Shown: positions 48,501 through 57,847 of the stretch, in pieces
Layout of the letters: the number at the start of each line of letters is the position of its first letter
How positions within the stretch are numbered: the stretch's first letter is position 1
NCBI GenBank assembly: GCA_026545225.1
Contig: CM048851.1
Coordinates: forward strand, 35,425,956 to 35,489,955
From: Cornus controversa
Lineage: Eukaryota; Streptophyta; Magnoliopsida; Cornales; Cornaceae
DNA length: 64,000 bases
Direction: 5' to 3'
Translations under genes and position numbers: made by a program
The notes under the pieces: model-generated
What the model was told of the DNA's origin: nothing
Databases searched by the model: none
What the model saw: only the letters and a program-made list of their open reading frames with translations

Positions 48501-51500
48501 TCAATTTCCTGGGTCAGGCCAGGAAAAGCTTCAGTGTTTATAAAATAAACCTGTCAAATGGAATAAGCAATGAAGACATGTTACACATCCATGAGAAGCA
48601 TAAGGACACCTACTAAAGATATATGTTACATGGACTGTTCAAAAGTAGGTAAAGTAATCTTGTCGGACATGGGTATGAGATACGTGTCCGACACTTTTGA
48701 TGGGTCAAGCCATGAAAAGCTTCAGTGTTTACAAAATAAACCTGTCAAATGGAATAAGCAATGAACATATGTTACACATCCATAAGAAGCATAAGGACAG
48801 CTACTAAAGATATATGTTACATGGATTCTTCAAAAGTAGGTAAAGTAACCTTGTCGGACATGGGTATGAGATTCATGTCCGATACCTTTGATGCACCTAA
48901 AAACTATATCAAATAATTCAGTTTATAGTGTGATTGTTTCAAAAGGAGTGAAGTGCTGATATTGAACACTCTGTTATATAAAAGAAATTATTTTACTATA
49001 AGGAAATAAAATAAAAATATCAAATACTGCGAATATTTAGAAGTGTCCCTGACACGTCCGTCGTTTATATGCATACCCGCACCCGACATACATATCCAAG
49101 TCCATACAACTTAGCTAAAGAGATTGAGCGAAAGTTGCCTGTGGTGATTAGGGCAGATGCAAGAAATATTGATGACTGAATCAGTGAGGATGACAGATTT
49201 AATTCAAATTTCAAACTAAGGAAGTCAAAAGGAAAGAGGAATGCTGGAAATTATGGGTCAAGGCAGTAAGAAAACATAATGGCGTATTATTTGCCACAGG
49301 ATATGGAACTCCAAGCACTATGAGCGAAAGAGGAACTTTGCGGGCAACCCAAGTTATCAAGAATACAGTCACATGTGAAACTTGGTTGGCACAGTTTAAG
49401 TCATAATGCAAAATAGTTGTACAATATAGCAGCAGCTGTGTATTTAAAGAGTGTCATCTTCTGGAAGCAATCTCAATATGGAGCATACTATCATTAGAAA
49501 CTAACCCTGCTGAAAGCTCATCATCAAATATTACAGTCTCAACACCAAATGCATGGATTGCACTCTTGATTTCTGCAACCTTGCCAGATCCAATGTATGT
49601 CCTCGAGTGTGGAGAAGCAAGTCTGAACCATAAGAAACGAGCTATCAATCTAAATGAATTAACATGTGTACCACACCACATGGAAAATTTATACAAGCAA
49701 ATAGAACAATGAAATTATCAATATTTGGCATTGGATTTCCAATTCTTGTGCCTAAAAAGGAATATATTAAATAAAGCATGTCATGGAACTGATTAAAATT
49801 AGATGCACACTTTTTTATTGATATTCAAACATAGGATGCCAAATTGATATTAAATGAAAATTGCTTAGACTTTAGAGCCTTTTTTGACTTAAAAGGTACA
49901 CCCATGATACACTAGCTCCAAAAGTATGCATTTGTACTCTTTTCTCATCTTCATGTTTTGAAGGTAGAGGCACACAAAGCGGTTAATTTGCCCAACAAAC
50001 ATCTAGGAGACCAACAAGGCCTCGATTTTGCTCAATTGTTCGTCCCCCCCCAACACACACACACACACAAACACCCAACAAAAAAAAAAAAAACCTTACA
50101 ACATGCTACACACAGATCTAGAACTAAATTTCCAGCAAGTTGTTAATACAACTCGAATAACTAGGAAAATCTCAATGGCTCATATGTGGTGCAGTCAACC
50201 TTTTCCAGAAATGCAAGCAAAACAATGTTCACTATATTGAGCAGCATTGCATATTGTAGGCAATGAAATGGAATATGTAAGAGTAGCACTCACTTTTGAT
50301 ATGTAGAACCAACAACCATGAGTCCAGCAGTGTCTGCTAGTTGGGCCAATTCCTTGAGTGATTCCTCTATACCAAAGGAATCCTCTGTATCACCTTTGCG
50401 ATGAACACCCACGACATAAGCTTTCTCCTCAAAAACCTAAAAAAGAAAAAGAAAAGAAATCCAAAATCAATACCTGGAAGTCTTTGCCAACAACAAATTA
50501 TTTTAAGTACTTGGACCACTACCCAAGGCTCTGATGTATCAAAGTGGGCGCGGTTAATTAGATCTAGAGGGGGCTGAATAGGTCTTACGTATATCAATTT
50601 GCAATAAACTTCTTGAATTACTATTAATCCTTGTTTAAAATTCAATTAATTAGTTTGATTCATGTCTCAATACCAATCACATAAATACATAAAGCAATGG
50701 ATAAACTAAAGTCGTGACATTTTTTTTACATGAAAATCCCAAAACAGGAAAAACCCACTGGACCTAATTCAGGCTGATCAAAATTCACTACGAGAAAGAT
50801 CTTCCCATACCAGAATGACCTAGTCCCTGTTGACTCGAATGTACACAAGATCTTCCCAGAGCTTTTCAGTCATTGATCCATCGACAAACTCGCTCATCAT
50901 GCAATCTGCTTCTTCATGGACTTTTGATTTTTACGACTAATAATATCCGATCAACTTCTTCTTTACGAGCCACCCGTTTAATGCTCTGCCTGATAGTTTC
51001 AATTCAGCTCTTTAATTCTCTCAATCACATAGAGTATGGTAATCAACGAATCCTATATTGATTCTCAAAACTTTCTCTCTCTAAAAATATAAATTCTCTC
51101 AATAATATGTAAAGAATTAGTAACCCTTGTGTGAGATACCATAGACTGACTATAACCCCATATTTACTAATATAAGAGACCCATATAGTATGGTAAATAA
51201 AATCTTATTAGAATTTTGATTTTGAGACTTTCATAAAAGTGTTTCCGCAGGTTCAATCAACCGATAGTTTGATCGAGCACCACTGTCACTCTTCGATCGA
51301 TGGAGCCTCCAATTGAAGCCTATTGAACTTTAACAAAAAAAAAAAATTCTGCAGAATCTTGATTGCCCAACCATTTGATAGATGCTCATTGTTTTGTAAA
51401 AATACTCAATTTCAAATTGTCTACACATAACTCATTCATAATAAGTACCAAAAGAATATTTACACGAAGATAGTCTGGCTCACGAATTTTGGATTGTTAT

Positions 51501-52286
51501 GACAAGTCTAAGCTAAATTTCATTCTGAAGTAGTAAACATTAGAGATCAATGCTGTTACATGAGAAAAGCAGGCTCACTCCATTCACTTTCCAAGTAATC
51601 ACAGAACTTGAAATGAAATATTTGGATCTTGAAATAGCTTGGGGGTTCAAATTGCAGCTGAAAAAATCTATGTTTTCGTTTCATAAGATTAGAACTGAAA
51701 TTATTTCTAACCCATAAAACTAGAACAATACCAACTTCAATGGCTAAAGCTTAAAGCTGCTTTTAATTTTTTGGAAAGAAAAATAGAAATATATATATAA
51801 GAGGAAGAATTAATACAAGTAAAAAGACCTAGCAAAAATCTTTTCTATATTTTATTGGAAAACCAAAAAGATGATTAAGGAAATAGAAAAAGGGAAAGGA
51901 GGACCAACCTCTCTTCCGTTTCGCAGCTTGAACCTACTGTCATGGCTCTCCTCCTCCTCATCTTCTTTCTTCCTTGCAATTCTTTTGGAAGAGGCTTTTG
52001 TTGAATTTAGGTTCTTCTCTTCTACTACTTCAGCGTCCACAATTCCATTAACCACTTCATCTTCAGTATCAGTTACTGGGTTTGGCAATGAAACGGCGTC
52101 GTCGGGGGACAGGATGCTAGTTCCATCTTGAAGAACTCTGATGCATCTCCAAGGTGAATTGTTCTTTGTGTGTCCTCGCAAAGTGACATGAACTGGTCGA
52201 TTAGGGTTTTGAACCCATCGACAATCTGTTTCGGGAAGGATAGGAGGCGATGGTCTTATTATTGAGCAAAAGCATGCGCTCACCAT
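33425..52286 (-). CDS. HflX: HflX-type GTPase, complete 13-exon gene
   Basis: Exons in coding order: 51909-52286, 50294-50436, 49506-49622, 48053-48167, 47834-47971, 46674-46769, 46436-46549, 45880-45948, 45589-45659, 45373-45466, 41622-41750, 41390-41479, 33425-33517. They sum to 1647 bases (548 residues plus stop) with no frame conflict. Seen: an HflX N-terminal domain (about residues 127-297), G1 GYTNAGKST (331-339), a probable G2 threonine in TLDPT (358), G3 DTVG (378-381), G4 NKVD (444-447, across exons 10 and 11) and G5 SAL (469-471). The family (TRAFAC class) binds ribosomes; bacterial HflX splits stalled ribosomes under heat stress. The first 60 residues are rich in S, P, R and N and precede the conserved domain, so import into plastid or mitochondrion is likely but inferred. 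The start is the first ATG of the long exon-1 frame. Intron 12 is about 7.9 kb and filled with repeats. Family assignment is very secure. Confidence 0.95.
33821..33862. repeat. (CTC)n trinucleotide tract
   Basis: Perfect CTC/TCC repeats preceded by C-rich sequence, inside HflX intron 12. The copied segment at about 7240 has a CT dinucleotide run instead. Confidence 0.85.
33932..35256. mobile_element. Mutator-like non-autonomous element in HflX intron 12
   Basis: The ends are inverted: GGGGTAAAATCACAAAACCC at left, and GGGGTAAAATCACAAA as the complement at right. They are flanked by 9-bp duplications AAATGAATA (33923-33931) and AAACGAATA (35257-35265), one mismatch. A 9-bp duplication and GGGGTAAAATCAC ends are typical of plant MULEs. 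No transposase is visible. The interior holds CT-rich stretches and a (TG)n tract near 34838-34864 that could be captured gene sequence (Pack-MULE), unproven. Confidence 0.8.
35266..35752. other. HflX intron 12 sequence between insertions
   Basis: Intron sequence joining the MULE to the Copia fossil. Its first 25 or so bases match the duplicated copy at 7278-7300. No gene seen. Confidence 0.45.
37594..37853 (+). mobile_element. TRIM family A, copy 2, nested in Copia
   Basis: Two 73-base terminal repeats (37594-37666 and 37781-37853; TGTTGAAGG ... TTAACA/TTAATA) flank a 114-base interior. The interior has a primer-site motif TAGTATCAGAAC (37667) and a purine tract GAGGGGGCA. The 5-bp target duplication GTTTG (37589-37593, 37854-37858) is perfect. 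It looks structurally whole and is younger than the Copia that hosts it. Confidence 0.9.
38054..38863. mobile_element. hAT-type element nested in Copia
   Basis: A perfect 8-bp duplication CTTCCTGA (38046-38053, 38864-38871) flanks 810 bases. The ends are weakly inverted: CTAGGAACAAGGACACG against CTAAGAAGCACAGAAATGG. The interior has GTGTCGGACAC-type motifs near its left end and a (GTGTCC)n run at about 38800-38830. No transposase frame. Confidence 0.7.
40687..40715. repeat. long G tract
   Basis: A near-pure run of about 29 G with one C, at the edge of the 3' LTR of the Copia fossil. Such runs are hard to sequence, so the length should be treated as uncertain. Confidence 0.8.
41390..41479 (-). 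CDS. HflX: HflX exon 12
   Basis: Residues 489-518, including [19 protein letters not shown] and GMVERT, the short C-terminal domain after the G domain. It ends phase 0 at ACT|GTGAGT and joins an exon nearly 8 kb away. Confidence 0.93.
41622..41750 (-). CDS. HflX: HflX exon 11 (end of G4, G5)
   Basis: Residues 446-488: VD completes NKVD, and [15 protein letters not shown] carries the G5 SAL motif that contacts the guanine. Canonical AG acceptor and GTGCTG donor. Confidence 0.94.
42505..42753 (-). mobile_element. TRIM family A, copy 3, in HflX intron 10
   Basis: Two 73-base terminal repeats (42505-42577 and 42681-42753), about five differences between them. The primer-site motif TGGTATCAGAG is at about 42670-42680 (minus) and the purine tract is near 42578-42590. 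The perfect 5-bp duplication CAGAT flanks it (42500-42504, 42754-42758). Same orientation as the HflX gene. Structurally whole and non-coding. Confidence 0.9.
43102..44171. mobile_element. PIF/Harbinger-like element in HflX intron 10
   Basis: The ends GAGGCTGTTTGGTAAC and (complement) GGCCCTGTTTGGTAAC are inverted and flanked by TAA on both sides (43099-43101, 44172-44174), the target choice of Tourist/Harbinger elements. The motif TTTGGTAACG recurs inside near both ends. The middle (43540-43960) is extremely AT-rich. No transposase. Confidence 0.7.
44887..45004 (-). mobile_element. tRNA-derived SINE in HflX intron 10
   Basis: Minus strand: A box TAGCCTAGAGGTACTTCC, B box GAGTTCAAGTC, then a GGGTGTGTGAGTGTG body and an A-run tail. 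The whole is flanked by a perfect 15-bp duplication CATACTGTGAAAGAC (44872-44886 and 45005-45019). The length of about 118 bases and long target duplication are typical of plant SINEs mobilised by LINE machinery. Confidence 0.8.
45373..45466 (-). CDS. HflX: HflX exon 10 (start of G4)
   Basis: Residues 414-445: [19 protein letters not shown] and IPKLMVWNK. The base-recognition motif NKVD is cut by intron 10 after the lysine. The long intron that follows (3.6 kb) holds three separate mobile insertions. Confidence 0.94.
45589..45659 (-). CDS. HflX: HflX exon 9
   Basis: Residues 391-414: [23 protein letters not shown], the FxxTLEE and LLxHVVD stretch typical of HflX after switch II. It ends phase 2, and the following serine codon is split with exon 10. 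Confidence 0.94.
45880..45948 (-). CDS. HflX: HflX exon 8 (G3)
   Basis: Residues 368-390 carry [16 protein letters not shown], the family's G3/switch II signature (DTVG, 378-381). Acceptor CCAG|ACG, donor CTG|GTGAGT. Confidence 0.95.
46436..46549 (-). CDS. HflX: HflX exon 7 (P-loop)
   Basis: Residues 330-367 carry the P-loop [17 protein letters not shown] (G1), with invariant Lys337 and Ser338, and the switch I segment [12 protein letters not shown] (G2 region). These residues bind the GTP phosphates and magnesium in the family. Confidence 0.96.
46674..46769 (-). CDS. HflX: HflX exon 6
   Basis: Residues 298-329: a basic helix ([18 protein letters not shown]) followed by VPVPVVSL, the first strand of the G domain just before the P-loop. 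Both splice sites are canonical. Confidence 0.94.
47834..47971 (-). CDS. HflX: HflX exon 5 (middle domain)
   Basis: Residues 252-297: the helical linker [13 protein letters not shown] and the glycine-rich [17 protein letters not shown] loop, the plant form of the family's GGxGxxGxGExxxExDRR motif. Donor CAA|GTAAGC. Confidence 0.94.
48053..48167 (-). CDS. HflX: HflX exon 4, followed by a GC donor
   Basis: Residues 213-251: QLRNLEKAF, then the conserved [14 protein letters not shown] and THEAALQ. The exon must end after CAG, because the protein continues VALAQMEYQ in exon 5. The intron then begins GCAAAT rather than GT (donor bases at 48051-48052), making an 81-base GC-AG intron. Confidence 0.92.
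48511..48892. repeat. 191-bp tandem duplication in HflX intron 3
   Basis: 48511-48701 and 48702-48892 are head-to-tail copies sharing GAAAAGCTTCAGTGTTTA and CTTGTCGGACATGGGTATGA. GTGTCCGACAC-type motifs in them resemble the left part of the hAT-type element at 38054. Confidence 0.85.
49506..49622 (-). CDS. HflX: HflX exon 3
   Basis: Residues 174-213 with the family hallmark [11 protein letters not shown] and the FDDELSAG turn. The donor is GG|GTTAGT, and the final glycine codon is completed by exon 4. Confidence 0.94.
50294..50436 (-). CDS. HflX: HflX exon 2
   Basis: Residues 127-174, opening the conserved N-terminal domain ([13 protein letters not shown]) and ending phase 2 at AAAA|GTGAGT. 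The segment [20 protein letters not shown] is the family's typical start, where Glu- and Leu-rich helices lead into a strand. Confidence 0.94.
50519..51540 (-). mobile_element. LTR-like fossil fragment in HflX intron 1
   Basis: The left side has GGCTCTGATGTATCA and GATCTAGAGGGGGCTGAATA. These are wordings common at LTR edges of plant LTR elements with a minus-strand primer site, followed by C- and T-rich sequence. Edges are uncertain and no internal domain is visible. Confidence 0.3.
51909..52286 (-). CDS. HflX: HflX exon 1 (N-terminal leader)
   Basis: Residues 1-126, ending in phase 0 at a GAG|GTTGGT donor. It holds a Ser/Pro/Arg/Asn-rich leader, then a low-complexity acidic and basic linker (about residues 75-118) with runs of E, D and K. 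The conserved HflX domain only begins in exon 2, as expected for an organelle-targeting presequence plus spacer. The targeting role is inferred. Confidence 0.9.
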
Positions 52287-52537
52287 AGATGGATAAAAAT
52301 ATGTTTCGCCAGCTTCGTTTCACTGGTTACTCTGGATGATTCAATACGTTTACAGGTGCATATATATTATACATATATAGTTAGTTATATACACACAGGA
52401 CCGTTTTTGTGGATAGTAGCGATTTACAATATAGGCTTTCATATAATATGAGTGGTTTTGGAAAAGTCCATAGCCCAGTCAATTCGGACTTTTGACGTGG
52501 ATTCACAGTTTTCTGATCACGAGTGTTAGAAGACTTA

Positions 52538-52748
52538 GGCCATGTTTGGCAGAGCTTTTGCTTCGGCTTTTACGCAGAAGAAAAAGAGAAGTAGAAGCTA
52601 AATCAGAAAGCTGGTACCCCCAGCTTCCTTTAAACTCTCTTTTCGGACTCCGAAGCTCTTCTGTCTTACCAATCCAAACACTCTCCAAAACGATTTTTGA
52701 GCTTGAAAAGCCGAAAGCCGCTTTTCAAAAGCTAATCCAAACAGGGCC
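52538..52748. mobile_element. Tourist-like MITE upstream of HflX
   Basis: The ends GGCCATGTTTGG and (complement) GGCCCTGTTTGG are flanked by TTA on both sides (52535-52537, 52749-52751). The 211-bp length, TTA duplication and GGCC..GTTTGG ends are classic for Tourist (PIF/Harbinger) MITEs. It starts about 250 bases upstream of the HflX ATG, within likely promoter range. Confidence 0.8.
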
Positions 52749-52770
52749 TTAGAGGAGTGAATTCGGACTC

Positions 52771-53100
52771 CTTGGGGGTCTGTTTGGGAACGCAGCTCGT
52801 TTTTCTTTTTTAATAAAAATTGAAAATCAGTTGGCATAAAAAATAGAATACATTTGATAAAGTTATGTATCGTTAATTTTTTAACAATACTCTTAAAAAT
52901 AAAAACTTATAGGGCGAGTCCCCGAAGGAATGCGAAACTAACCTGTAGGCCTTAGATCTTAAAGAATGGTTACCAATTTTTAACATTATTTTTATTTTTT
53001 TAAAATAAAAACGTGTTATCAAATATATTTTTTTTGTGATTTCTTATTTTTTGAAAATGGCAACAAAAAATAAAAAATGACTAAGTTACCAAACAAGTCT
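52771..53100. mobile_element. possible second MITE with GTTTGG ends
   Basis: The left end GGTCTGTTTGGGAAC and right end GTTACCAAACAAGTC are inverted. The flanking duplication is unclear. AT-rich interior, no frame. Confidence 0.45.
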
Positions 53101-53240
53101 TTAATGTTTCAATAAAAATTTAAGACTTTAATTTACCATGTTAACACAACAACCTTCCTTCACTAAAAATTTCTCGTCATTTTTTTGAGTGATAAACATA
53201 TCTAAAACTATAACGTATTTTAATAATTTTATTATATTAA

Positions 53241-53830
53241 AAGCCAAAGTTCAAATAAGCCTCCTTTTAGTTTCAAAATGGTGCATAATACCCTCCTCTC
53301 ATTTTTTTAGGTGCAATAAATACCCTCCAACTTACAAATTGGTGCAATTTGCTTTTTTTTTTTTATTTGAGAGTATTTTTATCTAAGAGAAAAAAATAAA
53401 AAAGTGAGTAATTTACTGAAAATTACCAAAAAAAAATTTACTGAAAAAAGAACTTTAATTTGCCTAAAAATACAGAAATAATTTACCGAAAAAAGAAAAA
53501 AAGTATTTTAATTTATTGAAAAATACCGAAAAAATTTACCGAGAAAAAAAATTATTGAACTAAATTTCTTTTTTTGGGTAAATTTTTCCGGCAAATTAAA
53601 ATTATTATTTTTAATTTTTTTTGATATTTTTTGGTAAATTAATCACTTTTTTTCTTTTTATTTTTTTTCTGTTAAAGAGTATTTTTGTCATTTTATATAA
53701 ATTAATAATCCAAATATGGACAAATTGCATCAATTTGTAAGTTAGAGGGTGTTTGTTACAGCTAAAAAAAGAAGAGAATGGCATTGTGCACCATTTTAAA
53801 ATCAGAGGAGAGTTTATTACACTTTGACCT
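53241..53830. mobile_element. foldback element with about 115-bp inverted ends
   Basis: Both ends read (with changes) AAGGTCAAAGT...AAAATGGTGCA...ACCCTC...CTTACAAATTG, and the interior TTTACCGAAAAA stretches are also inverted around the centre. The whole segment could form one long hairpin. No frame; superfamily not certain. Confidence 0.65.
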
Positions 53831-53936
53831 TAAAAAATTTATCATGCATACCACTATTAAACTCTTTTATTTTATTTTTATTTTATTTTTAATAAAATGA
53901 TACAGTTGCTCCAAATACGCATAATGCAAGAATACT

Positions 53937-54690
53937 TTAGATAAATGCACTGGACCATTTACTTAGGTGATAAAATATTTTTCTGCATAGGGAGGTACGG
54001 TTAAAGCTCCATAGTGAGCATTTGTTAAGGTGTGAACATGAAAATGAATATCTTCTCCTTGACCATTCCAACTCCATGCTGGACATTGGTGAGAGAGAGT
54101 GTTTGTATTTACCTAACCAAATAATAATAATAATAATAATAATTCGGATAATGTGAAGTTTGGTAATCTTTTTAACAATAATTTTGTATTTGTTTTTTTT
54201 AAAAAAAAAAAAAAAAAAACAAGTGGAAGGGAAGAGTACAAATTGGGTTGTGTATGTGAACATCATTTCCTTATGTGATTAGCTTTCATTTAAAATGTTG
54301 TCCCGTGAGAGAACTTACGAGAAAAAGGTAGTTGAAAATCACAAAAATAAGTTTACAAGGCATACACCAGCGAAATACTAAAATAAGATTACACATGCTT
54401 ACTAATTATATATTTAAATAATCAAAGAGTGACCATCGTCAAGTCACCAAACCTGTGTTTGATACCGGATAAAGCAAATTTTGATTTTCATTTTCTTTGT
54501 GGTGGACCTGGAAGAGGGGAGACATGTCAAGTGTTCTCAGATGTATTAGTACTAGTCGTGCATCAAAGATGCGGTCATCGATTCTCCTAAGAAGCCACAA
54601 TTACTGCGAGCAAACATATTAATGGCAAGAAATCCATTTTTGTTATGCTACTAATAATACTTATACTTGCTCTACTATTCTGCCTTTTAT
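53937..54690. other. spacer with simple repeats
   Basis: An (AAT)n run at about 54119-54142 and an A-run near 54200-54220. No gene recognised. Confidence 0.4.
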
Positions 54691-55008
54691 GCTCGCCTTA
54701 CTCGTAAGGCCTTGCTTTGCTATTCTGGCTTTCATGTTCCCCTAACTCGCAATGCACTCACCCTTATGGCCTTATTGCAATCCCAGTAATGACCCAAACC
54801 TAGACTCCACCCAGAGACCCGAAGTGACACTAGGGGTGACACCAAATCAAGAACTAGATATGGCTCTGATACCAACTGTAACGGGTCAGACGCTTACCAA
54901 TGACTCAAAAGTCTAAGTTATTGGATAGTGTTATCTACCCGTCTATTTATACATGTGTTCTTTCTTATTTGGATTCGATGTGGGACAAAGAAAACCCCTT
55001 TAATAACA
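54690..55008 (-). mobile_element. TRIM family B, partial copy
   Basis: One terminal repeat (54877-55008, ending CCCGTTACA on the minus strand) with its primer-site motif TTGGTATCAGAGCC (about 54862-54876). The repeat matches those at 27528 and 27795 over GATGTGGGACAAAG and CGGGTCNG. The partner repeat is not seen, so this is a fossil fragment. Confidence 0.6.
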
Positions 55009-55109
55009 CCCTAGTATAAAACTTAACTTTAGGACAAAATTTACCAACATACAAGTATTATTCTAACAACTATGATATCATATATGTTAATATATTTAGT
55101 TGTCACTTG

Positions 55110-56551
55110 TGTTGGATTTGTAGCTCAAATTCAGTTGAGACAGTTTTCTTTTCCGTTTTGAAAACCTTAAGACTTGTGGAGCAAGGCTGAAGACTTTGGG
55201 AGAAAGTTGTATATTGTGATTGAATTGGTAACTTCTTGTTAGACAAGATATAAGAATCATTGTTTAAGAAAGAATTGGTTTTGGAGACTCTATAAATAGA
55301 TGTAGGGTTAAAGGAAAAGATGTAAGGAGTTGGTGAATGTTGTGAAGAGAGGAGATGGTATATGTAATTCTGGGAGAAAAATGCCAAGAGAGAGTGAAAG
55401 AGTGTATGCAGTAAGCATGTTTTTCGCGTGTTGTATATTTTCTTCTCAATATAGTGAAATCTCTCTCTATAGATATAACCCTAGAGTTGGGTGAACCATG
55501 TAAAATATTGTGTTGTGTGTGGATGTGTTTGATTATTATCTCCTTATATGCTTGTGTGACTGTTGATGTGATGATATGTTTCCGCTGTACCGAATGAAAA
55601 GGAATTAATTCCTAACAACTGGTATCAGAGCCAATGATGGATCAGAGCCTGTGGTTGGTCCCGAAAATCAGAGTCGAAGATTGGTGGTATGTCAAAGCAG
55701 AAGGTTGATCATGAAGAGTTATGGAGATATAATCAAAGCTGATGAAGACACGATAATGATAATAGTGTGAAGCCTATAAGGAACTAGTCTTGGAATAAGG
55801 CGAATGATGCTTATTTTCAAGATGGGGCAAGATGATGGTATGAAGAATAGAGGCTTGCTGTTTTCTGCTAGAAAAGCAGTGAGTGAGAAAAGAAGAGGGT
55901 GTGGGGGTAGAGATGATGATGATGAGTGATGATGATGATTGATTGGTGGGTTACCATGCGTGAGCAATTAAACACCAATGTAGATGATGTGATGAAGTTT
56001 GATTCGAGGTGGAGGAATCTTCAGTCAAGGTGAGGCTATGGAGGAACGCGTTGATGGAATTTGAGCCAAGGTGGAGATTGTTGGGTTTGTGGCTCAAATT
56101 CAGTTGAGGCAGTTTCCTTTTTCGTTTTGGAAGCCTAAAGACTTGTGAAACAAGGCTGAAAACTTAGGGAGAAAGTTTTATACATCTATTTTTGAGTTGT
56201 GATTGAATTGGTAACTTCTTTTAGACAATGTGTGAGAATCCTTGTTCAAGAAAGAATTGGTTTTGGAGACTCTATAAATAGATGTGTGGTTAAAGGGTGT
56301 TGTGAAGAGATGAGAGGGTATATGTAATTTTGGGGGGAAGATGTCAAGATAGAGTGAAAGAATGTGTGAGATAAGCATATTTTTCGTGTGGTATATATTC
56401 TTTTCTCAATATAGTAAAATCTCTCTCTCCATGGACGTACCCCTAGAGTTGGGTGGACCATATAAAATACTCTGTTGTGTGTGGATGTGTTTGGTTATTA
56501 TCTCCCTATATGCTTCTGTGATTGTTGATGAAAGAGAATTAATTCCTAACA
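55110..56551 (+). mobile_element. non-autonomous LTR element with intact target duplication
   Basis: LTRs 55110-55617 and 56079-56551 begin TGTTGG(A/G)TTTGT(A/G)GCTC and end AATTCCTAACA, each with a TATAAATA box. The primer site TGGTATCAGAGCC is at 55620 and the purine-rich GCCAAGGTGGAGAT is just before the 3' LTR. A perfect 5-bp duplication ACTTG flanks the element (55105-55109, 56552-56556). The 460-base interior has no coding domain. The ends resemble Copia-type plant elements. It looks structurally whole for its class. Confidence 0.88.
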
Positions 56552-56559
56552 ACTTGTTC

Positions 56560-57847
56560 AATGACAAATTTTATAGCTAGCTGCTCCTCCTATAAGTTGC
56601 TAAAACCTTTTTTATTTTCTTATTGATAGTTGTCTTTTGTTTTGTTTTGTTGCAAAACATAAAAATGGCAACAGAAACGTGTTTGAGTACACCTTTTTTT
56701 TTGTTTTGTTTTGGTCCAAAACAATCCATAACACATTCACAACACACATGCTAAAATTAAAAGTAAAAATATGATGGTTTCAAGTGTTTTTAAGCAACAA
56801 CTCAAAACATGCAGTGCTTTTAATGTTTGGTTTGGTGGTCCCTTTTAATGTTAATCTTTTTTTGATTTGGTGTTAACTTGAAACTTCTCTCTGTTTGGTG
56901 CTAGGTTCTCTATTTTATGGTCACTCTCTGTTGTTTCTGTGCACTTTAAAAGTCTTTTTTGTTTGAGTACCTGTCACTTGATTCAAATTGCAACAAAATT
57001 TTATTCCATAATGCTCATGAACCATTCACTCAAGCCGGACTATAGATATGAGCTAGAGAGAGTCATCCTTGCGGGAAAAAAAATGACCTAGTTCATCGAC
57101 AAAAGCTGTGTAAAACATAAAACCAACAGAGAGTAATTAAACAAGTTGTACAAAGTACTGGAGGAAATTAAAGAAGGTAAAAAATATTAAAAATCTTAGT
57201 AAGAAAGATAGTTATGATATTATAAAAAATAAAAAAAAATGATGCATTAATGAATTTAAAGACCTTGTCATTTTCTTTAAAAAAGAAAAAGAAAAGTAAG
57301 GTACAATTGTAAAAAATGAGAGTCTAAATACAAATTTTGAATATCTAAATGAATGGAGATGATCTCTCGCACACTGATCAGCAAGAAATTCATCCACACT
57401 AATCATAATAACCATTGAATATGATAAAAATAGTTACAAATTAAAACATAGCAATGATCGTTATGATTGGTACGCCTAAATGAATATGTTTATATTCCAA
57501 ATATATGCAATAGTATCTTAGTATTCGGATAAACAACCCTAAACAACCCACTGGATGCGAAACAAAACCATCAATAATGGCACACACCAATTGTTCCACA
57601 AAATAAAAACTCATGTCACCTGATTATTTTCGCCTCCGTGTCAAATAATCTAGATACACTTGTACCAAGACCCTGCAAGAGAGAAGGAACAAGAGAGCAT
57701 TTTTAAAAATTTTATACTCCTTTCGTCTCAAATTAAAAGTCCATTTTCGGAAATCCAACTTTTTAAGGAGTAGTATTTAATATTTTTTATTGTACGAGTA
57801 GTATATGAATTTTCAAATTTACCCTTTTACCATTTTTGGGAATCTAA
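56560..57847. other. spacer, no gene seen
   Basis: AT-rich with TTTTG-type low-complexity stretches. No domain or element end recognised. Confidence 0.4.
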
